Below are positions 1 through 14,711 of a stretch of 64,000 bases of DNA, piece after piece. Location: positions 81,880,017 through 81,944,016 of the forward strand of contig NC_044030.1 in NCBI RefSeq assembly GCF_900496995.4, written 5' to 3'. Under the pieces are notes generated by a model. It saw only the letters and a list, made by a program, of their open reading frames with translations, had not been told where the DNA came from and made no database searches. Each line of letters opens with the position of its first letter. The stretch's first letter is position 1. A program made the position numbers and the translations under genes. The DNA is from Aquila chrysaetos chrysaetos. Lineage: Eukaryota > Chordata > Aves > Accipitriformes > Accipitridae.

Positions 1-960
1 TGTTTCTGTGACAGCTTTGTTCTTACAATATTTATTCTGTTTCTAGTTTATCTGTAGCACAGTATTAAATTTAGAGTGTCACGAGCCAAGTGGTTCATGC
101 AAACCTAAATTGACAGAATGCGATGATGTTGTAGTTACACCACAGCCTTTCTAATAATGGCAATGCCTTGTTAGATCAAAAGCATCCCCCAGGACCTAGG
201 AGGCAGCGCCAGTAGTCCTGCTCACACGGATTACGAAAGCACTGTTAGCTGCACAAAGCTGTTGGAAATAAAGAAAAATCTTCTAGGATCGCGTTCTCTC
301 GTTTTCAGTCTACAATAGACATTTTTGTACTGTGTCCTGTTTTTTTTTTTGTTGCACATCTATTTTATCGCATTTTACTTCTGTTTGTCACAAGGGAGGA
401 AGTAGATGAGCCATTCTAACTTCACATACTCTGCTGTATCTAAACTTCTCAGAGTCTTCAATTTGTTTAATCTCACTACAAAACTCGATGGTACTGTGAA
501 TATTGCAGATGGAAAACGGAGTCATGGAACACATCAAGTAACTTGCGTATTGTTTCCTAAATGGTGGCAGCGTCCACTCTCCAGCATCATGGCTTGGGGA
601 CCTAACCGTGCTGCCATCCTGTCCCAAATAACACTGGTCTCCACTGGCGTGGCCTCAGCATTCTGCACTGGCAGAGGAATTGAAATAACGCCACTGTGCG
701 TGGCAAAATCTTGTTTCACACAAACAGGACACGTAACCAGTCACTTGGGTCAGGAATAACACACCATCGGATTTTAAGCGGCACACATTACACCTGTGCC
801 TGGTGACGGGCAGGTTCAGCATTGCCTTCCCTCCTTATCTGTTCCTATGGGTTGATGATAGACAATGAAACTAGATTTTAAAGCTCATGGACAATCAAAC
901 AGTATCTTAAAGCTAGCGGAAAATCTTTCACAAGTACTGAACTTTGGAGATTATTGTTTA
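1..960. other. 3' flanking DNA of RIT2, nothing recognised
   Basis: Non-coding, AT-rich sequence. Overlapping frames of 79, 117 and 61 aa at 388-759 have no family resemblance and look like chance. No repeat family was recognised. Confidence 0.5.
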
Positions 961-1023
961 TAATATTAGTTGTCTATCAAATAATATCAGTTGTCTATGG
1001 AATAATAGTAGTTGTCTATCAAT
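961..1023. repeat. 21-bp tandem repeat, three units
   Basis: Three consecutive 21-bp units begin at 961, 982 and 1003. Each has the form TAATAnnAGTTGTCTATnnAA, with only a few differences between units. The array runs into an AT-rich ATTATT stretch up to about 1045. It is a small minisatellite with no coding role seen. Confidence 0.85.
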
Positions 1024-4000
1024 ATATTATTATATTATTATTTGTCTGTTAAAATCAAAAGCAGAGCCAGAAAAGTGTTTTCATGGGAACCTCATTAGAT
1101 GGCAGCTTGTCTTTTTCCATTTTTACAGCAGCCTTTTTGCAAACTTCAGTCTTTGCTATTTTCTTGAGAAAATTTAACTCACCTGGGTCCTGTCCTCTAT
1201 GAGGATTAGCCAGAATTGAAAGGAAAGATTAAAAAAACAATCTATCATTTTGACAACAGTTTTTTAATTAACATCTGGATTTACAGATTAAAACCCCCTT
1301 AATATTGTAATGAAAAAATAAGGAAACTCACAATAATGTTGGTTCATCTTCAAATAGGTTTAGGATTAAATTTTAAACAAATAATGGACTTGGTCAGATA
1401 TTTGAAAATGCTGCTATCTTATTTTTTTAAGTGTTCTGTGCAACCTAATGTAGTTTGAACTCCTTATGCTTATATCACATTTATGGGCCAGGCTGTCTTT
1501 TCGAATAATAATTTTCATTATTTTACCCTTTTAGAGAAGCGAGGAAAGTAACAGTAGATTAGGCATGGTGTTTCCTTGAGCATGTACTTCCCCACAGACT
1601 GTAACCCCAGAAGACATGGGAAGACAGGAACCAACAAAACCACCATTTCCAGAATGAAATGCAAAATCTTATTAAATTTGCCACCTTCAGTCTTCAGTCA
1701 GATTATTGGGTGTTTATTTGAAATAAGGCAAGTTAGGTTAGAAAATTGGTATTTTTTCCTCATGGATATTTTCAATGGAAAAAACAGCTTCATGAAAACA
1801 ATAATTTTCCATCAAAAAACCATAGTTATAGACATTTTATTACAGAACCTAATGTGAACACTTACTACGTTACAGCAAACATTGATCCTTTTAAGCATAT
1901 GGATATGGTAGATTATTCTGCTTATTTCATTTTAAGTGACAGACAAGAAAAGCAAAAATTAAAGCACATACATTAACCACAGACATATCAAAAATCAGCC
2001 ACTCCTACTTTAGCAAATTCATACAGAGTGCCAAGCAAAAAGATGGGTTTTTTTTCTAATGCACATAGGAGACAAAAAAATCAGCTAGATTTGCTGTTCC
2101 CTGGTGAGTGAACATAATTTCCCTGTGTTTAAGTCTGAATACTTTTTATACTTCTTATGCATTAAGACAGGCCCATTTACACAGTTTTGAACAGATGTCA
2201 GTCTTAAAAATAACATGCACGGCCATGGGTTGATTCTTTCATCAAGTGATCCATTTCTTTCTCCCATGGGGAAAAAAAGAGGGGGAAAAAGAGGAAAAGA
2301 GAAGGCAAGGAAAACGCGATCCTTTAGTGCTTGGTCGTAAAGGCTGAGCTGCGAGGGCAGAGCCATTCAAGAAGGTTTCGCTGCAAGATTTCGGGCAGCC
2401 CTGGGATGCGCACACAACTACTGGCATTTGGTTTCACCCTTAATGGTACCATCTCCTCGGCACTGACTGAGGGGCATTAAATATTCATGAGTTTCTTAAA
2501 GGCTTTTGGAAAGAAAGTGCTAGAAAAGAGCATTAACGTGCTGATCTTTTTACTAGCCTGTGTCAGCGAGGGGGTATTAAATAATTAAGTCAATTTAAGC
2601 CATTTTTTGCACAGAAGGAGGTTAAGATTAGCAGCCCCTGTGTGCTGGGAGAGGCTGCCTTTTCCACTACTGGTGTTTTTAGGGCTAGGAAAACAAAAAC
2701 AGAATAAAAGGGCCAGGTTGATTCCCAATGAAAAAATGCACCGAAGCACCGGTTGTTCCATGTTGTAGCCCCTGTATTAGGTTCAGAGTGTGTTTTTATG
2801 GCTGCAGATGGACATTTGACCTCGTCAAAACCTCTGCGTACACAATATGTTCTCTAACTTCTGCCTATGAAAAGGCTCATGCAAAAATTAAGCAATCATG
2901 TAGAAATGACTCAGTTTGCTAGTGAAACTACAGATTTGTAAAGGGCTATCCTCCCAATTCCTGCCTCCTGACACCCTATGTTATGTTTTCCTTTTTGGGC
3001 TGAGCCTCAGAGAATTAAGACGGATGGTTCTCTTTGGCTGAACATCACTGAAGCCAAATCTCCAGGAGGGTACTTCACCTTGGGGCATTTCAATCAACAG
3101 AACAAGGGTAATTTTAACTGAGTCAAAATGGGCAAAACATGCATATCTGAGTCATGAGGACACACGTTGGGGAGGTTTAATCATACACACACATAAGAAA
3201 GGTCAGAACTACAGGCTGTAAACCACGAGGCACCTTTAGGGAATACATTTTCCAGTCTGAAATTTGGGGTCCAGAATGGAATTGAGCTAAAAATTGACAA
3301 AGATTGCTTTGCAATAATTTTCAAACCTTATCTCACATGGAGATCTGCGTTTAATTTCCATCTCTAATTAGTATTTAACTGTTTGTACAAACTGGGAATG
3401 TTTCAGCTGGGAGAGTTAGTAACCTCTTTCTTCTGCAGCATGTATTTAGGAGTTGATACTGCACATCAGAAGGTTCAAGGCTTTGATCTGTAAAAGGCAG
3501 AAAAGAAATGTAAAATAGCTCTCTGACACGGCAGGTGATGGTTGGGCTATTAGCTGTTATGGGTAGACTCAGGTCTCTCACCCTCATTTTTCATAGCAAA
3601 TTTGACAGCTCTTGAAACAATCCTGAGACAGACTGGAGGGGGGGGGGAAATCATTGGATGGGAAATGTGTTTCCACACAACTCTTCCAAATGGTGTTTCG
3701 TACATCCTATCACAGAACAGAAAGCTTTTCAAGTCAATTAACACTTTTTTTCTCAAATATATTTTTAATACTTGCTTTATTTATATCCAACTCATTAATT
3801 TCCACATACTGAACTCAGAAGACAACAGAAAATTTTACTCACAGGGACTGATTCTAACTTGATTTACACCAGAGTGGAGGAAGAAAACAAAACCCCCCAA
3901 AATTTCACTGTAATAAATGCAATGTTAGCTATAAAAAATGAAACAAAATCCTTGTTTTAAGCAAGATCAAAGCCAAGCAAGTTTGTGATGTGGCTACAGA

Positions 4001-7000
4001 ATCAGTCTTTTTGTAACCAGGCTGCTTGCTGGAGAGATTGCTTCTGTGGGTGCTATTTTAATGTTTTCTAAACATGGGATTATGTCTATACCAGCCACAG
4101 GAGCACACGTGCATATTAATAAGGAGTCTCTTTTACATAGCTTATGATTTTTATGCTGCATTGTTTCTTTCAGCTTTCTTTTTCATTAATATTTAAGGAG
4201 TAACTCACTTCACTATGATATTCAGATTCCAGTGAGACCATTCCTAAAATATTTAAAGTGAATAATGCAAGTTTCCAGAAATAGTGATAAATATAACCTC
4301 AGTCTCCTGACCCCATAATACCTGCAGGTGGGGAAATATACTGGAGGCATTTTAAAGATCCGCATGCCAGACCGACCCCATTTTTTATATCAAGAAAGAG
4401 AGACAAACAAGGACAAAGCCATCAGAAGGTTGTCTGATGTATTCTCCTGGCCACAGCGAAGGTCTTTACAATCTTTTTGTGAGAGAGCATCTGCTAAGAA
4501 AGAAATCCTCGCCGTGACATTGGGCTAGAAATATAATGTCTCCGTGCTTCGGTTTTGCATCTGAAGCTGGTGATAATAGCTAGATCACGTTGGGAAATGC
4601 GGATTTATTTATTTTTCTTAGAACGAGGAGAAAATAATAAACTTTTTTACAGATTACCTGTTAAGGATGATCTTCAAAGAAATTTTGAAATACAGCTTTT
4701 CTTTATCAGAAAACCTCCCTTCCCTGCTTCTTCCCCTGAAGAGAGAGAAAAGAAAATAAAGAGAATATTTTATGTGCCAGTGGTGCTTTTTGGTGCTCTC
4801 TTACCTTTCTTTCTCTCATGGGTTTGTACCGTAACTCTCCCCACATACCTTTCACCTGCTCATAGTGAAATCCCAGGTATTAGAGTAAGAAAGAAAAGTT
4901 TCAGAGATGTGTCACCATCCATCCAAGAGGGTCTAAACTCATGGAGCAGAGCTTGTTCCCTCTGGAGTATGCAAATGCTCCAACGGCATCCTGCAATCTG
5001 AGCCTCACAAACTCTCCTGATGGGGACTATAGACCACTTCTTCACATCCTTTCTGGTCTCTGTGAGAGAAAGACATGATACCTGACTGTGGAAACTGTCT
5101 AGAGGATAAACAAATAACCTGCTTTAAAACTACCTTTACAAGCGAAAAAGTAAATAATACATTAGGGCATTTTTTTCTTCCCCTGTGGCTAGCCAAAAAG
5201 TGGTTGACTGATACTTGTTTAGTGTTATAGTTATAGTTACAGTTCAGAGAATCAAGCGGTTCAAGACAAGAAATGAATTTCCTCTATCCCTCTCCTTATC
5301 GCTCTTTCCCCCCTTTCTGATCCCGGATTTATCTGGTCGCTGGGCTCTGGCTGAGTTTTACCAGCTGCAGGTGTGAGACGGTATGAAACCTTTAACGAAC
5401 ATATCTTTGGCTTGTGACTATACGGAGTATTTTGCGCTCAGCAACATCTCATTTGGCTGAATAAATAAAAACTTCTAAGCAAACATCTTTTCCAAAGGCA
5501 AAGTGTTACTTGTATTTTGGACTCAGCACTTACTGCACTTGTAAATATGCATCAGCGTGGCTTGTGGTATATATGATTAGATGCTACATGGGGAGTTTTA
5601 TTGTTTTATAGTTACTGCAGCAGCAGCAGTGGAGCACAGAGTACATGAAATTTGGGTAATTGTGGATGGGAAACAAGTAATTTTAGTTACAGCTTTTCCC
5701 TTATCTATAAGTGAATCTATGTTATTTTCTTATTTTGTTTGCAACACTAACTTTAAGGAGAGCATAGCTGGGACTGTGCTACTTTCCCCTTCCACTCCCG
5801 TTTGACCATGCAAGTAAATCGCGTTGATACAAAAATATGGGTCACTCTTCTCATGTAATATGAAGTTGACAAACGACCAGATACATACATAAATCCTTTA
5901 AATGACTAAGGAAAGCTCATTTAAAACTCTCAACTGACATCCTCATTACTGCTGTTCAACAACACAAGGCTATTCATGCAATCTGGCTCACATACCATTG
6001 TTTGAAAACCATCAAAACCACAGACAGCCGCATGCTGAGATACAATAAATGTCAAGTCTATAGTGCATATTTTCTAAATTGTTTAATGCTGGCACAGTGT
6101 GTGTGCCAAAGAACACATAATCAAACAGGCAGCTCTCTTCATTGTGGCCATCCCATTGGGGTTTGAAAATTGCTCAAATTTGACCCAGTAGCTGAAAATG
6201 ACAAAGTGGAGACACATTAGGACTTTGAATAGAAGCTACCTAGCAGAAAGCAAATAAGCATCCCAGTTTTGATCCATCGGTACAGAAAGTCACCATTGTA
6301 TGTCGATGACATCAACTTCAAGTGAGGAAGGCTGAAGGAAAGTCTTTCAAGTTTAAAAGAACAGATGGTGGTCAGTCAAAAATATCAATTATTGTCGCAA
6401 GTCCCCCGAGGTGCCTTGGTCAGGATTTTGTGGACCATTTTGAAGATTAACACCCACTGGCAGCTGGTATTACTGGATGATATGAGCAGATCTACTTGGG
6501 TTTTGCACAAAGTTTGGCATCTCTGGTTCATTTGTCCAGGACATATTAATGATTAGTCCCAGACCATCTCAGCTCATCCACATCTGGGATGAAGGACAGA
6601 GTGACATTCATTACACTCCTCTTCTTTCTAAGACCGTCCTTTTTGTAATATATTCAAGTAAAAATTGAAAAAGGAAGCATTTGTTTATCCAGTCTGTGCA
6701 AAATCTAAGACAGAGGAGGAAGGAGCATACTTTTCTAAACAACAGTGTTGACTGATGGCCTCCAGAAGATTTTAGGATCCCTGGAAGAGGATGAGCAGGT
6801 AGAGAGCAGGGATGGGAATTTTTTGGCTGCACGACCTTATGCCTGGGCTATTTTTCTCTCTACCTGAAAATCCTGACTGGACGTAAATGGAGATTCTGCT
6901 ATTTGGCTAGATTTTTCCCTGGGAGGAAAAATTTCTTTGATAAGGCTGCCAGTTATGCAGGAATCTGGGACATATGCACAGCATGTGTGAAAAACAGCTC

Positions 7001-8369
7001 TGCACATTCACAGTTAGACTGACACATCTGGGAAATGTCAGACTTGCAGAACAAACGATCTGTGCATCACGGATGTCTTGGGTTGACTGAACACAAAGAG
7101 AAGATGTAGGTAGTAAGTGTCCCACAGCTGCAAACCACTGGACTCACTGAGCATCCCATGAATGAGCACACGTTTCTTTCTGGGACTAAAAATGACATTT
7201 GTGAGTCAAGATATTTGAAGACACCATGCGCAGTCCCCAGATGGGACATACCTGACCAAGATCGTGACTCAGCAGAAATGCAGCTTCATCCAGGCTTCCT
7301 GTCTTTCCCTCTCATTCAGCCTATTTCTTCTTGTGTGACGTCAGAAACATGAACTTAAAATTTCCATCGGCATTCACAGTCTCCAAAAAGTTGTTATTTT
7401 GAACACCATTTATCTATTACTGTAGCAAAGTAACCTTGAAGGATTTGCCCAGCCTCCCTCTGACAGTGATACTACAATAGGCATGGGACTGAAATTGGAG
7501 AAGTTACTATTAGTATAAAGCAGCAAACCAATTAACAAAAAGTAGATTCCTTTCAGTGGATAGATTTAATTTTTTAAAATGAAGAAAATAACTAACTTTC
7601 CCCTTAAAAATGATAGGAAAATGGAAGTAATAAGAAATAAATTTACTTTTTCTTAGTTACTCACCTAGACAGACGTAGGTCAGAAGCTAGAATCACAGTG
7701 TCTTGAGCAGTGTCTCTCAGCCTTTTAAAGCTAAGAGCCTTCTAGCTCCCCCCAAAATTAAAAAGCCCACTAACCACCCCAGTAACATGCCAAATTTTCT
7801 TTTCTATTTGCAGCTGAATGAGCTGTGTTTAACCTTTGTTTTGTAATTTTATTATTTGCTTTCATTTTCCTCTATATAGTTTATTTCCTCCCTACCTTGA
7901 AAAAAAAAATGGCTATTACAATTATTTCCCAGACCAATTTCTGTCTTACATGATTAGCTCACAGACAGGGATAGACAAACACCGCCACAGTTATACTCAG
8001 TCAGAGACACATAACTGTGAATGGCTGAAGAACTAGGACTTGTATTTACAACTGCAAGATACAGTAAAGCAATTACTAAACTGCAGAAATGATGGAAAGG
8101 GATTTTCTCTCTCGTGGAGCAGCAGCTCTTCAGGAATAATCAACACAGACATCTTGTTGCAAATGTGGGTATTCTTTCCTTACATAAAGAACCACTGGGG
8201 GGGTTTCTTACTGTAAAAAAAACCAAACAAACAAACAAAAGAGAGAACACACATGTAATAGTTTGAAGCCTTTCAGGTAATTCAGAATATACTGGAACAC
8301 AAGTATATATTGCTATGGAGAGGAGAAGTTAAAGTAAAGTGCCTGTTCACCCATGTGTAAACCTAAAGT
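1024..8369. other. Gene-free 3' flanking DNA
   Basis: No gene is supported. The longest open frame (148 aa, plus, 4555-5001) lacks any recognisable domain. Contents include a purine run near 2264-2310, a short G run near 3640, and stretches at about 2440-2620 and 5390-5540 that look like conserved non-coding DNA (see findings). No transposon was assigned with confidence. Confidence 0.5.
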
Positions 8370-8490
8370 TAATAATTCATACTTGCTCCACAGAGTTGTT
8401 GCAGTGAGATGTGATTAATTAATGTTTATAAAATACTTTACAATCCTTGGGTTTCCAGAGCTATACCAAATATAAATCCAAGTGATGGAC
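8370..8490 (+). repeat. Decayed amniote MIR/L3-type element, 3' region
   Basis: The order of motifs matches the 3' part of ancient amniote MIR-like/L3 elements: CCACAGAGTTGTTGCAGTGAG (compare CTCACAGGGTTGTTGTGAGG), then TTAATTAATGTTTATAAA, then TACTTTACAATCCTTGG (compare GCTTTGAGATCCTTGG). It is strongly diverged. The family was assigned by memory of the consensus, not by a search. Confidence 0.5.
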
Positions 8491-11400
8491 ATGATTACTC
8501 TCATTAATTTACTGCTACTGCTCTTTGTGTATGTTCTCAAGAAACTTCCGAAATTTGAGTCCTAAACTAACATCTTTACATATGATGTCATCACAATTAG
8601 GAGGGCACCTGAAAAACAGATTTAATTCCAAAAAGCTGAAATGACTCATGTTAACACTGCAGTCCCAAAGCATGACAAATCTCTATATAGAGTATATTGA
8701 AGTTATTTGTTCACTACACCATATTCTACATCATTAAACTTCTTAACTGATGCTATCCAGGACCAGAAGTCAGAGATATTTGTGAGCTTTAGTTGTGGAC
8801 CTCCAAAGGAAATGACAGGGTGAGGTATTTTCATTGATTCTTTTCTTTTTCTTTTTTTTTTTTTTTAATTTTTGCTTTATGTACCATAGGTTAAAAAAGG
8901 AGCTCACAATTCACCAGTAAAATGATAAATTTTTTTTTAAATATTTAATGAAATCCTTAGTGCTATCATCGTGGAATAAAAGACTCTAAATATGCCAGGT
9001 AATAAAAACAGTAAGAAGAGTTGTCATTGGCTGGATTTTCTAAGAAAAACAAGGCTTGTGTGGTACAGCTCTGCATGACTGCACATGTGCCTATATGTTT
9101 GTTGGTTTACCTGCTGCTCTAATAACTTATACATCAATTTGACAAATATTAACCACATTTGACAAAAGAGTGGGCACCTTAGATACACAAACTTTTAACA
9201 AGGTTCATCAGAATGGGTGGGCAGGGAGAAGAGAGAAAACCTGCCAGTATTCCAGCTGAGGTTCAGGCTACAATGTGAGCTTTGCTTTTCATCGACACTG
9301 AAAAATGCACACAGGGAAGAACCCTAAAAAAGTATCTGTGTGAGAGAAAATTTTTAATTCATGCATTCATTTTTGGAATGGAAAAAAATAAGAAATTCAT
9401 TGCCAACATCAGATAATGCCAGAAAGTAAAACTACAAGACAGTAAGACTCTTTAGTTCTGATCCTTCCTCACAGGTAGTTGTTTTGTTTTGCTTTGCAAA
9501 TTGATGTGAAGAACTGAAGTCAAGGAGCCAGAATAAAAGAATTTGAGGTGAATTCAATATCACTAAATTGAGTGCGCATGGGAATGTTCTGTGATGTGGA
9601 GGTCAACAGGAACCAAATACCTGATGCCTGTGCCAGGAAATGGGTCAAACTTTAAAAACAGGGAGGCTGCATGTTAATTGTTCACAGGGAAAGGTCCTTC
9701 AACTACTTTAATTACCAAATAATGTCCAAGAATTATTTAGGGAAAGTGCTGGTTGGAACAAGCTGGAGAATGTTCTGCCAGATTAGCAGCATAAAAGGTC
9801 ATATTCCAGCGCCTATGAATATTTCCCAGCTCATCTCAATTTCTGTTACAGAGATGAGTATTTTAATATATATAAATATAAAATATTTTAAACTTAATCT
9901 AACATTTACTTATCTTGATAGCAATTTGCTTGCTTTTGACTGTTTTTGTTAACTTTAATGAAAAAGAGAAAAATAGGAGGGTGGAAAGTAAAAAACCCAG
10001 GTGTTAGGAAATCAAGAAAGATTTTGACATTCCTGCCGCCACCATGACAATCCTTCATGGGAAGTGTGATTGCATTTCCTTCTCCTCCCTTGAAGCCTTG
10101 GTTTGCCGATGGGAAAAAAATAACTGTCATGGATTATGACCAGACACACTCAGAATATCAACTCTGTGTGAACGGAGCTGGACTGCCCTCCTGAAAATAA
10201 AATGTAAATCAGGAACTTTTTGCGCATTCGCCACAATCCTAGCAATCCAGTGTTGGGAATATGCTAGCAGAGTGGTCTCAGCAATGCTGTTGAAATCACT
10301 GGGTAGTAATAGTTTAAAGCATTCCCAAAGGTGGTGTAAAGTGAGCCAGGATTGTGCAGAACTAATATTTGACTCAGCTTTATTATGTGATGTCTCAGAC
10401 TGAAATCTCTTGCTGGCATTTAATCAAGGTTATTGAACATTTTTGACCCAACAGAACGAAGCTGAAATTTGGAAGTCCTAAGAGATCTGATTCCATATAA
10501 TTATTTATATCAGCACTGAAGAAAATAAAATACGTATTAGGGTGGTTTTGGATTATAACATCATAGTCTGCTTGGATAAGGTGATGAGAAAGCTGAATTT
10601 TCTCTGCATTTTTCAATTTATTGTTAATTACTATGATGTTTTGCTCTAATAAATTGTATTCACACTCAGAATTTTCAAATGGATACCAATTTTCTGTAAT
10701 AATTTATCAGAAAATGTGCAGAACTGCTGCATGGAGCAAAATGATAAAACTATTTAGAAAAGATCTATTGCACTGCTCGTGCTGTAGCATCTATGACTTA
10801 AGATCATTAGTATTTTGCCTTCCTGCTCCCAGATCTGGCAACACGTGAGGGCAGATTTAGCAGTGGATATTTAACAACTAAGGATTATAAACCACATATA
10901 TCATTTGTGAAAGGCTGTTTTCCATGAAAAAACCAATGCTGAAAGCCATCTCTTTTCCTCCCTAAACTCTCTTGCATATTCTCACATTTAAGGACTTACC
11001 ATAACAGAGGTGCACAGACAGACAGACAGACACATAAGGGTACGGAACTGAACCCCAACATGCAAAACCCCATGCTGAAACAGTTCCTTAACCATCTGAT
11101 GGGGCTGGAGACAGGACTTGTATGTTTTATTACCACCACCAACCCCCAGAAAAGACAGATAAAGAAATAATTACAACCACATGAAGAAGTTAAGGAAATA
11201 ATAATAACAGTGTCATTGATAACAGTGAAGTCCTGAGGCTCTTGCTCAGGATTCACTCATGTTTTATTCACAAGCGGAAAAATAACAAGAAAAACTTGAG
11301 GACAGAACTGGTAAATTTAAAAAGAAAGAGTGAACTTGCTATAAAGGTTTTAGGCTGAAATAGAGAAGAAATTGATGGATTTTCTATGCAGGAGACTGCA

Positions 11401-14400
11401 CAGCTTCCTGACCACAAAGGTCAGATGAGATACACCCATACGGCGCTGCCCCACATTGCAGCAGGATGCGAAAACATGCCAAGATCCCGGTGAATCTTCC
11501 TCACTTAATATATTTTCTGTGCCTAATTTCCTTAATATATTCCCTACTTCCTGTGCCCCAGAAATGAAAACCTGTGATTCTTATAAACAATTTTTTTACT
11601 CCTTTAAAGCAGTGTCATCCCTCTCCAGTGTCCACTTGTGGCCAATCTCTGCCACTTCAAAGGCAGGTGATAAATAGGTAATAACCTCAAAATACACCCA
11701 GTCAAAGCAGAGCTTTATAAAGTGCAGGTGCGTAAAGCACTTGCCTTGTTTCCTTTCATGCCGATGTCAAAAGCAAATCACCTATTTAGTTTAGAGAAAA
11801 CAGAGTTAAACCACTTATCAAACCCTTATTATAGGAGCACAAAATATTTAGCCAACATCATCTACTACCAAGTGCTTGGTTTAGCATGTTGGCTGAGCTG
11901 CAGGAAGTATACTAATGAAATTATTGTCATTTGGGAAACAGCCCACTCTCTGGAAGCTTGCCTGGATGATTTGATCTGAATCCAACATAACTTGGAATAT
12001 GTTTTTTTTTTAAACTGAAACATACAGTAATGCAAATATGTTAACTAACACTATCTTCATAAAAACCTGCTGCTGTGCTAAGATATTCCAGGCTGTGCAA
12101 GAATTTTCATTTTAAAGTCTGTAGAAAAAGCAACCATTTTTGGCCCTTTTACCTGAAATTATCATAGCAATGAAAATCCCAGTTTCTCAGTTGAGAGTTG
12201 AAGTGCAGCCTTTGTGCCCAGCAAGATTTAAGCCTTTGTATTACAGTGTTCTTGTCTCACCATATGTTTAGAATATCACAAAAACCAGAATCACCTTGGT
12301 AACATTATTTCTACTGCTCCAGTGAGATAATGGTTTTATGTAATTGCTAGTACTGGTCAGTCCCTTAATTGCAACAGAGACCTGATAAAAATGAAGCATG
12401 TTTTTATAGCAGGTAACAGCATCCTTACAAAGAACTCCTAATCTTCATTTGCAGATCTAATTTTTTATGGTGTTCTCTTTAGGAGGATGCTTATCCAGAT
12501 AATGCATTTTGAAAGTTTGACAGAAACTGTGCAATAGAAATAACATGCGCCAAATCAAGACATGTGAGATGGAGGGTAGCAATATTCCACTTCTGACATG
12601 AAATTTAGAACTCTAAATTCATGCACCAAAATCCCTGCCCAACTCCTTGGTCACGTGCTACATTTTAATAACTTTCATAGTTGTCTTAATGCAGCGTATG
12701 CCCAGACTTGTATGATAACGCACATCTGGAGCCATCTCAGATCTGTAAATTTGGGTCTATGGATGGATGAACTCTCTGCCTCGCAGCCCCTGACTCCTGA
12801 ATTCGGAGTGATCTTCACTTACTAGCCTAGTCTGCTTTTCTCAGTACATTTCAAGAAGGAATAAACATGTTCAGGTGCTTAAATACAGAGGAGGACACCA
12901 GCCTAAGACAGGTGGTTAACTCAGAGTTTTAAGCAGGCCACTAAATCATGAAATAAGCAGGACCTCATTCGGTCCCCTTGAACACTGTTTTCTGCTGACT
13001 AGCTCAATTATTTATCAGTGCTGGCCTTTAAATCCCATTGTTCATCTCCCAGCACTGCTTACACTTTGATTAAAGAATTTAGAAACCCACTTTGGGCACC
13101 TGATTTAGCAGACTGAGAGTAAAACCTTCTCACATGAGGTCTGGTTTGTTTTCCAGCCTTCAGTTATATGTGCAGAGGACAGATCTGATGAGAGGTGTTC
13201 ATGGATGTGGGTGTGCATATGTGCTTTTTTCTAAGTTATTCACCTCCACCAACTGGCAGGACTTGTAGAAATTGTGTGCCCACGCATGCATAGCTTGTTT
13301 TTGGTTTTTTTTTTCCCTTTTTTTTTTTTTCTTTTTTTTTCTTTTTAACTAGGTTGTATGAGATATTGTGGAAAATAAGCAGAAAACAAAGAATTGAAAC
13401 AGATTTTTCTATAACAAATTTCTTTTTTTCTGATAAAGTGGAAATATTTCATAAAATCATATCAAATCTGGTTTTAAAATTTAAATGCAAACCTCATCTT
13501 GTAATTTAGGTTCTCACATTCTTTAACAATACTACAGATGCCATCAAGTAATGCAGAAAATATACTAATGTCATTTTGAAAAAAACCCCACAAAACTTAT
13601 CTGGTGGAAGTAGGAGGCTCCTACAGACATTTTCAAGCAGGAGCAAAGAAAGTTTCTATATCCTAGAAATCCTATATCCTCTTTCTCTTAGGGCTTAACA
13701 TATAAATATCTTTTGCTCTCAGAGGCAACATCATGGGATGGGGAGGGCCTTGTCTGATTTGGTGCAGAATTGTACCTGTCTATCTGGAAATGGTAGGAGT
13801 TCCCATGAATTTTATGTTCTCCTTCTCATTGTAGCTCGCTCCACCCATCCTGTTGAAGGTTTCTCCAAATATCTAAGAGAAAGATCTTACTACAGCTTGA
13901 GTCATTTGAATGCTCCCATACATGTTTTGAACAAAAGCTATGTAAAGATAAACACATATTTTGGACAACTTCAGCTTTATCATTTCTTTTTGCCTTCAGT
14001 GTATCAAGCTGAAAATGCACCTATGGCACTGGAAGATCCATTAGAAACTCAATTAAACTCCAGATTTGATAGTGGAAATGTGGTGTGAAACAATAGCGAT
14101 TGTATATAACAAAAGCAATGCTGTCCTCCTGGACAACGGCATAAAAATCTAAGATATATAACATCAAGCATGGAAAAAGAGTTTCATAATAAGCTTCCAC
14201 TGTTCTCTTGCATTTCAAATTCTCATTTAATCATCTTTTAAGCCAAATTTCTAACAAGCCTAATTAGAAGAGATCATTATTTGCAAAAAACCCCTTTATA
14301 ATTTCTTCATTTTCTTTAATGTTTCAACACATTTGCCAGGCACAGAATTACTTAAGGCCCAAGGCTGCATTTCTAAGACAGTTGGAGGCAATCAAGTTAA

Positions 14401-14706
14401 AACTGCTGCAGCCCTGCCCTCCTCCTTGTGCTGCCAGATTTCGAGTGCTAAACTGGCAGAAAATTCACCATTTTGCTGAGTGACATTTCTGCTCCACAGG
14501 TTTAGCTGATGTGAACTGGTTCAGAGAGAGGGTCACTGAATATTAGTTCTGCACAAAGCAAGAGGCAATATCATTGCTTTAAGCCCTACCTGGTCATGTA
14601 GGAACATGGGGAATGTCACTGCCATAAAGAAAGACTGTCCGGAAAATGCCCTTGTAAATATGTAGACAGATTTTGCGGATTCCCTGGCAACCATCAACCA
14701 ACTCAG

Positions 14707-14711
<5 letters not shown>
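8491..14711. other. Gene-free 3' flanking DNA
   Basis: No gene or well-supported repeat. Simple sequence includes an oligo-T run near 8850-8866, a short ACAG run near 11018-11032, and a T-rich pyrimidine tract at about 13298-13348. A 116-aa plus frame (13738-14088) and its minus shadow have no recognised domain. Confidence 0.5.

Noticed and set aside
388..759. Overlapping 79-, 117- and 61-aa frames at the left end
   Set aside because: Mutually overlapping on both strands, with no domain or codon pattern favouring one.
4555..5001. 148-aa plus-strand open frame
   Set aside because: No domain, no plausible splice context, biased composition; consistent with chance in 64 kb.
7705..7800. CAGTGTCTCTCAGCCTTTTAAAG, similar to a Charlie-type hAT transposon end
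   Set aside because: No second terminal inverted repeat or 8-bp target duplication was found; resemblance is too short.
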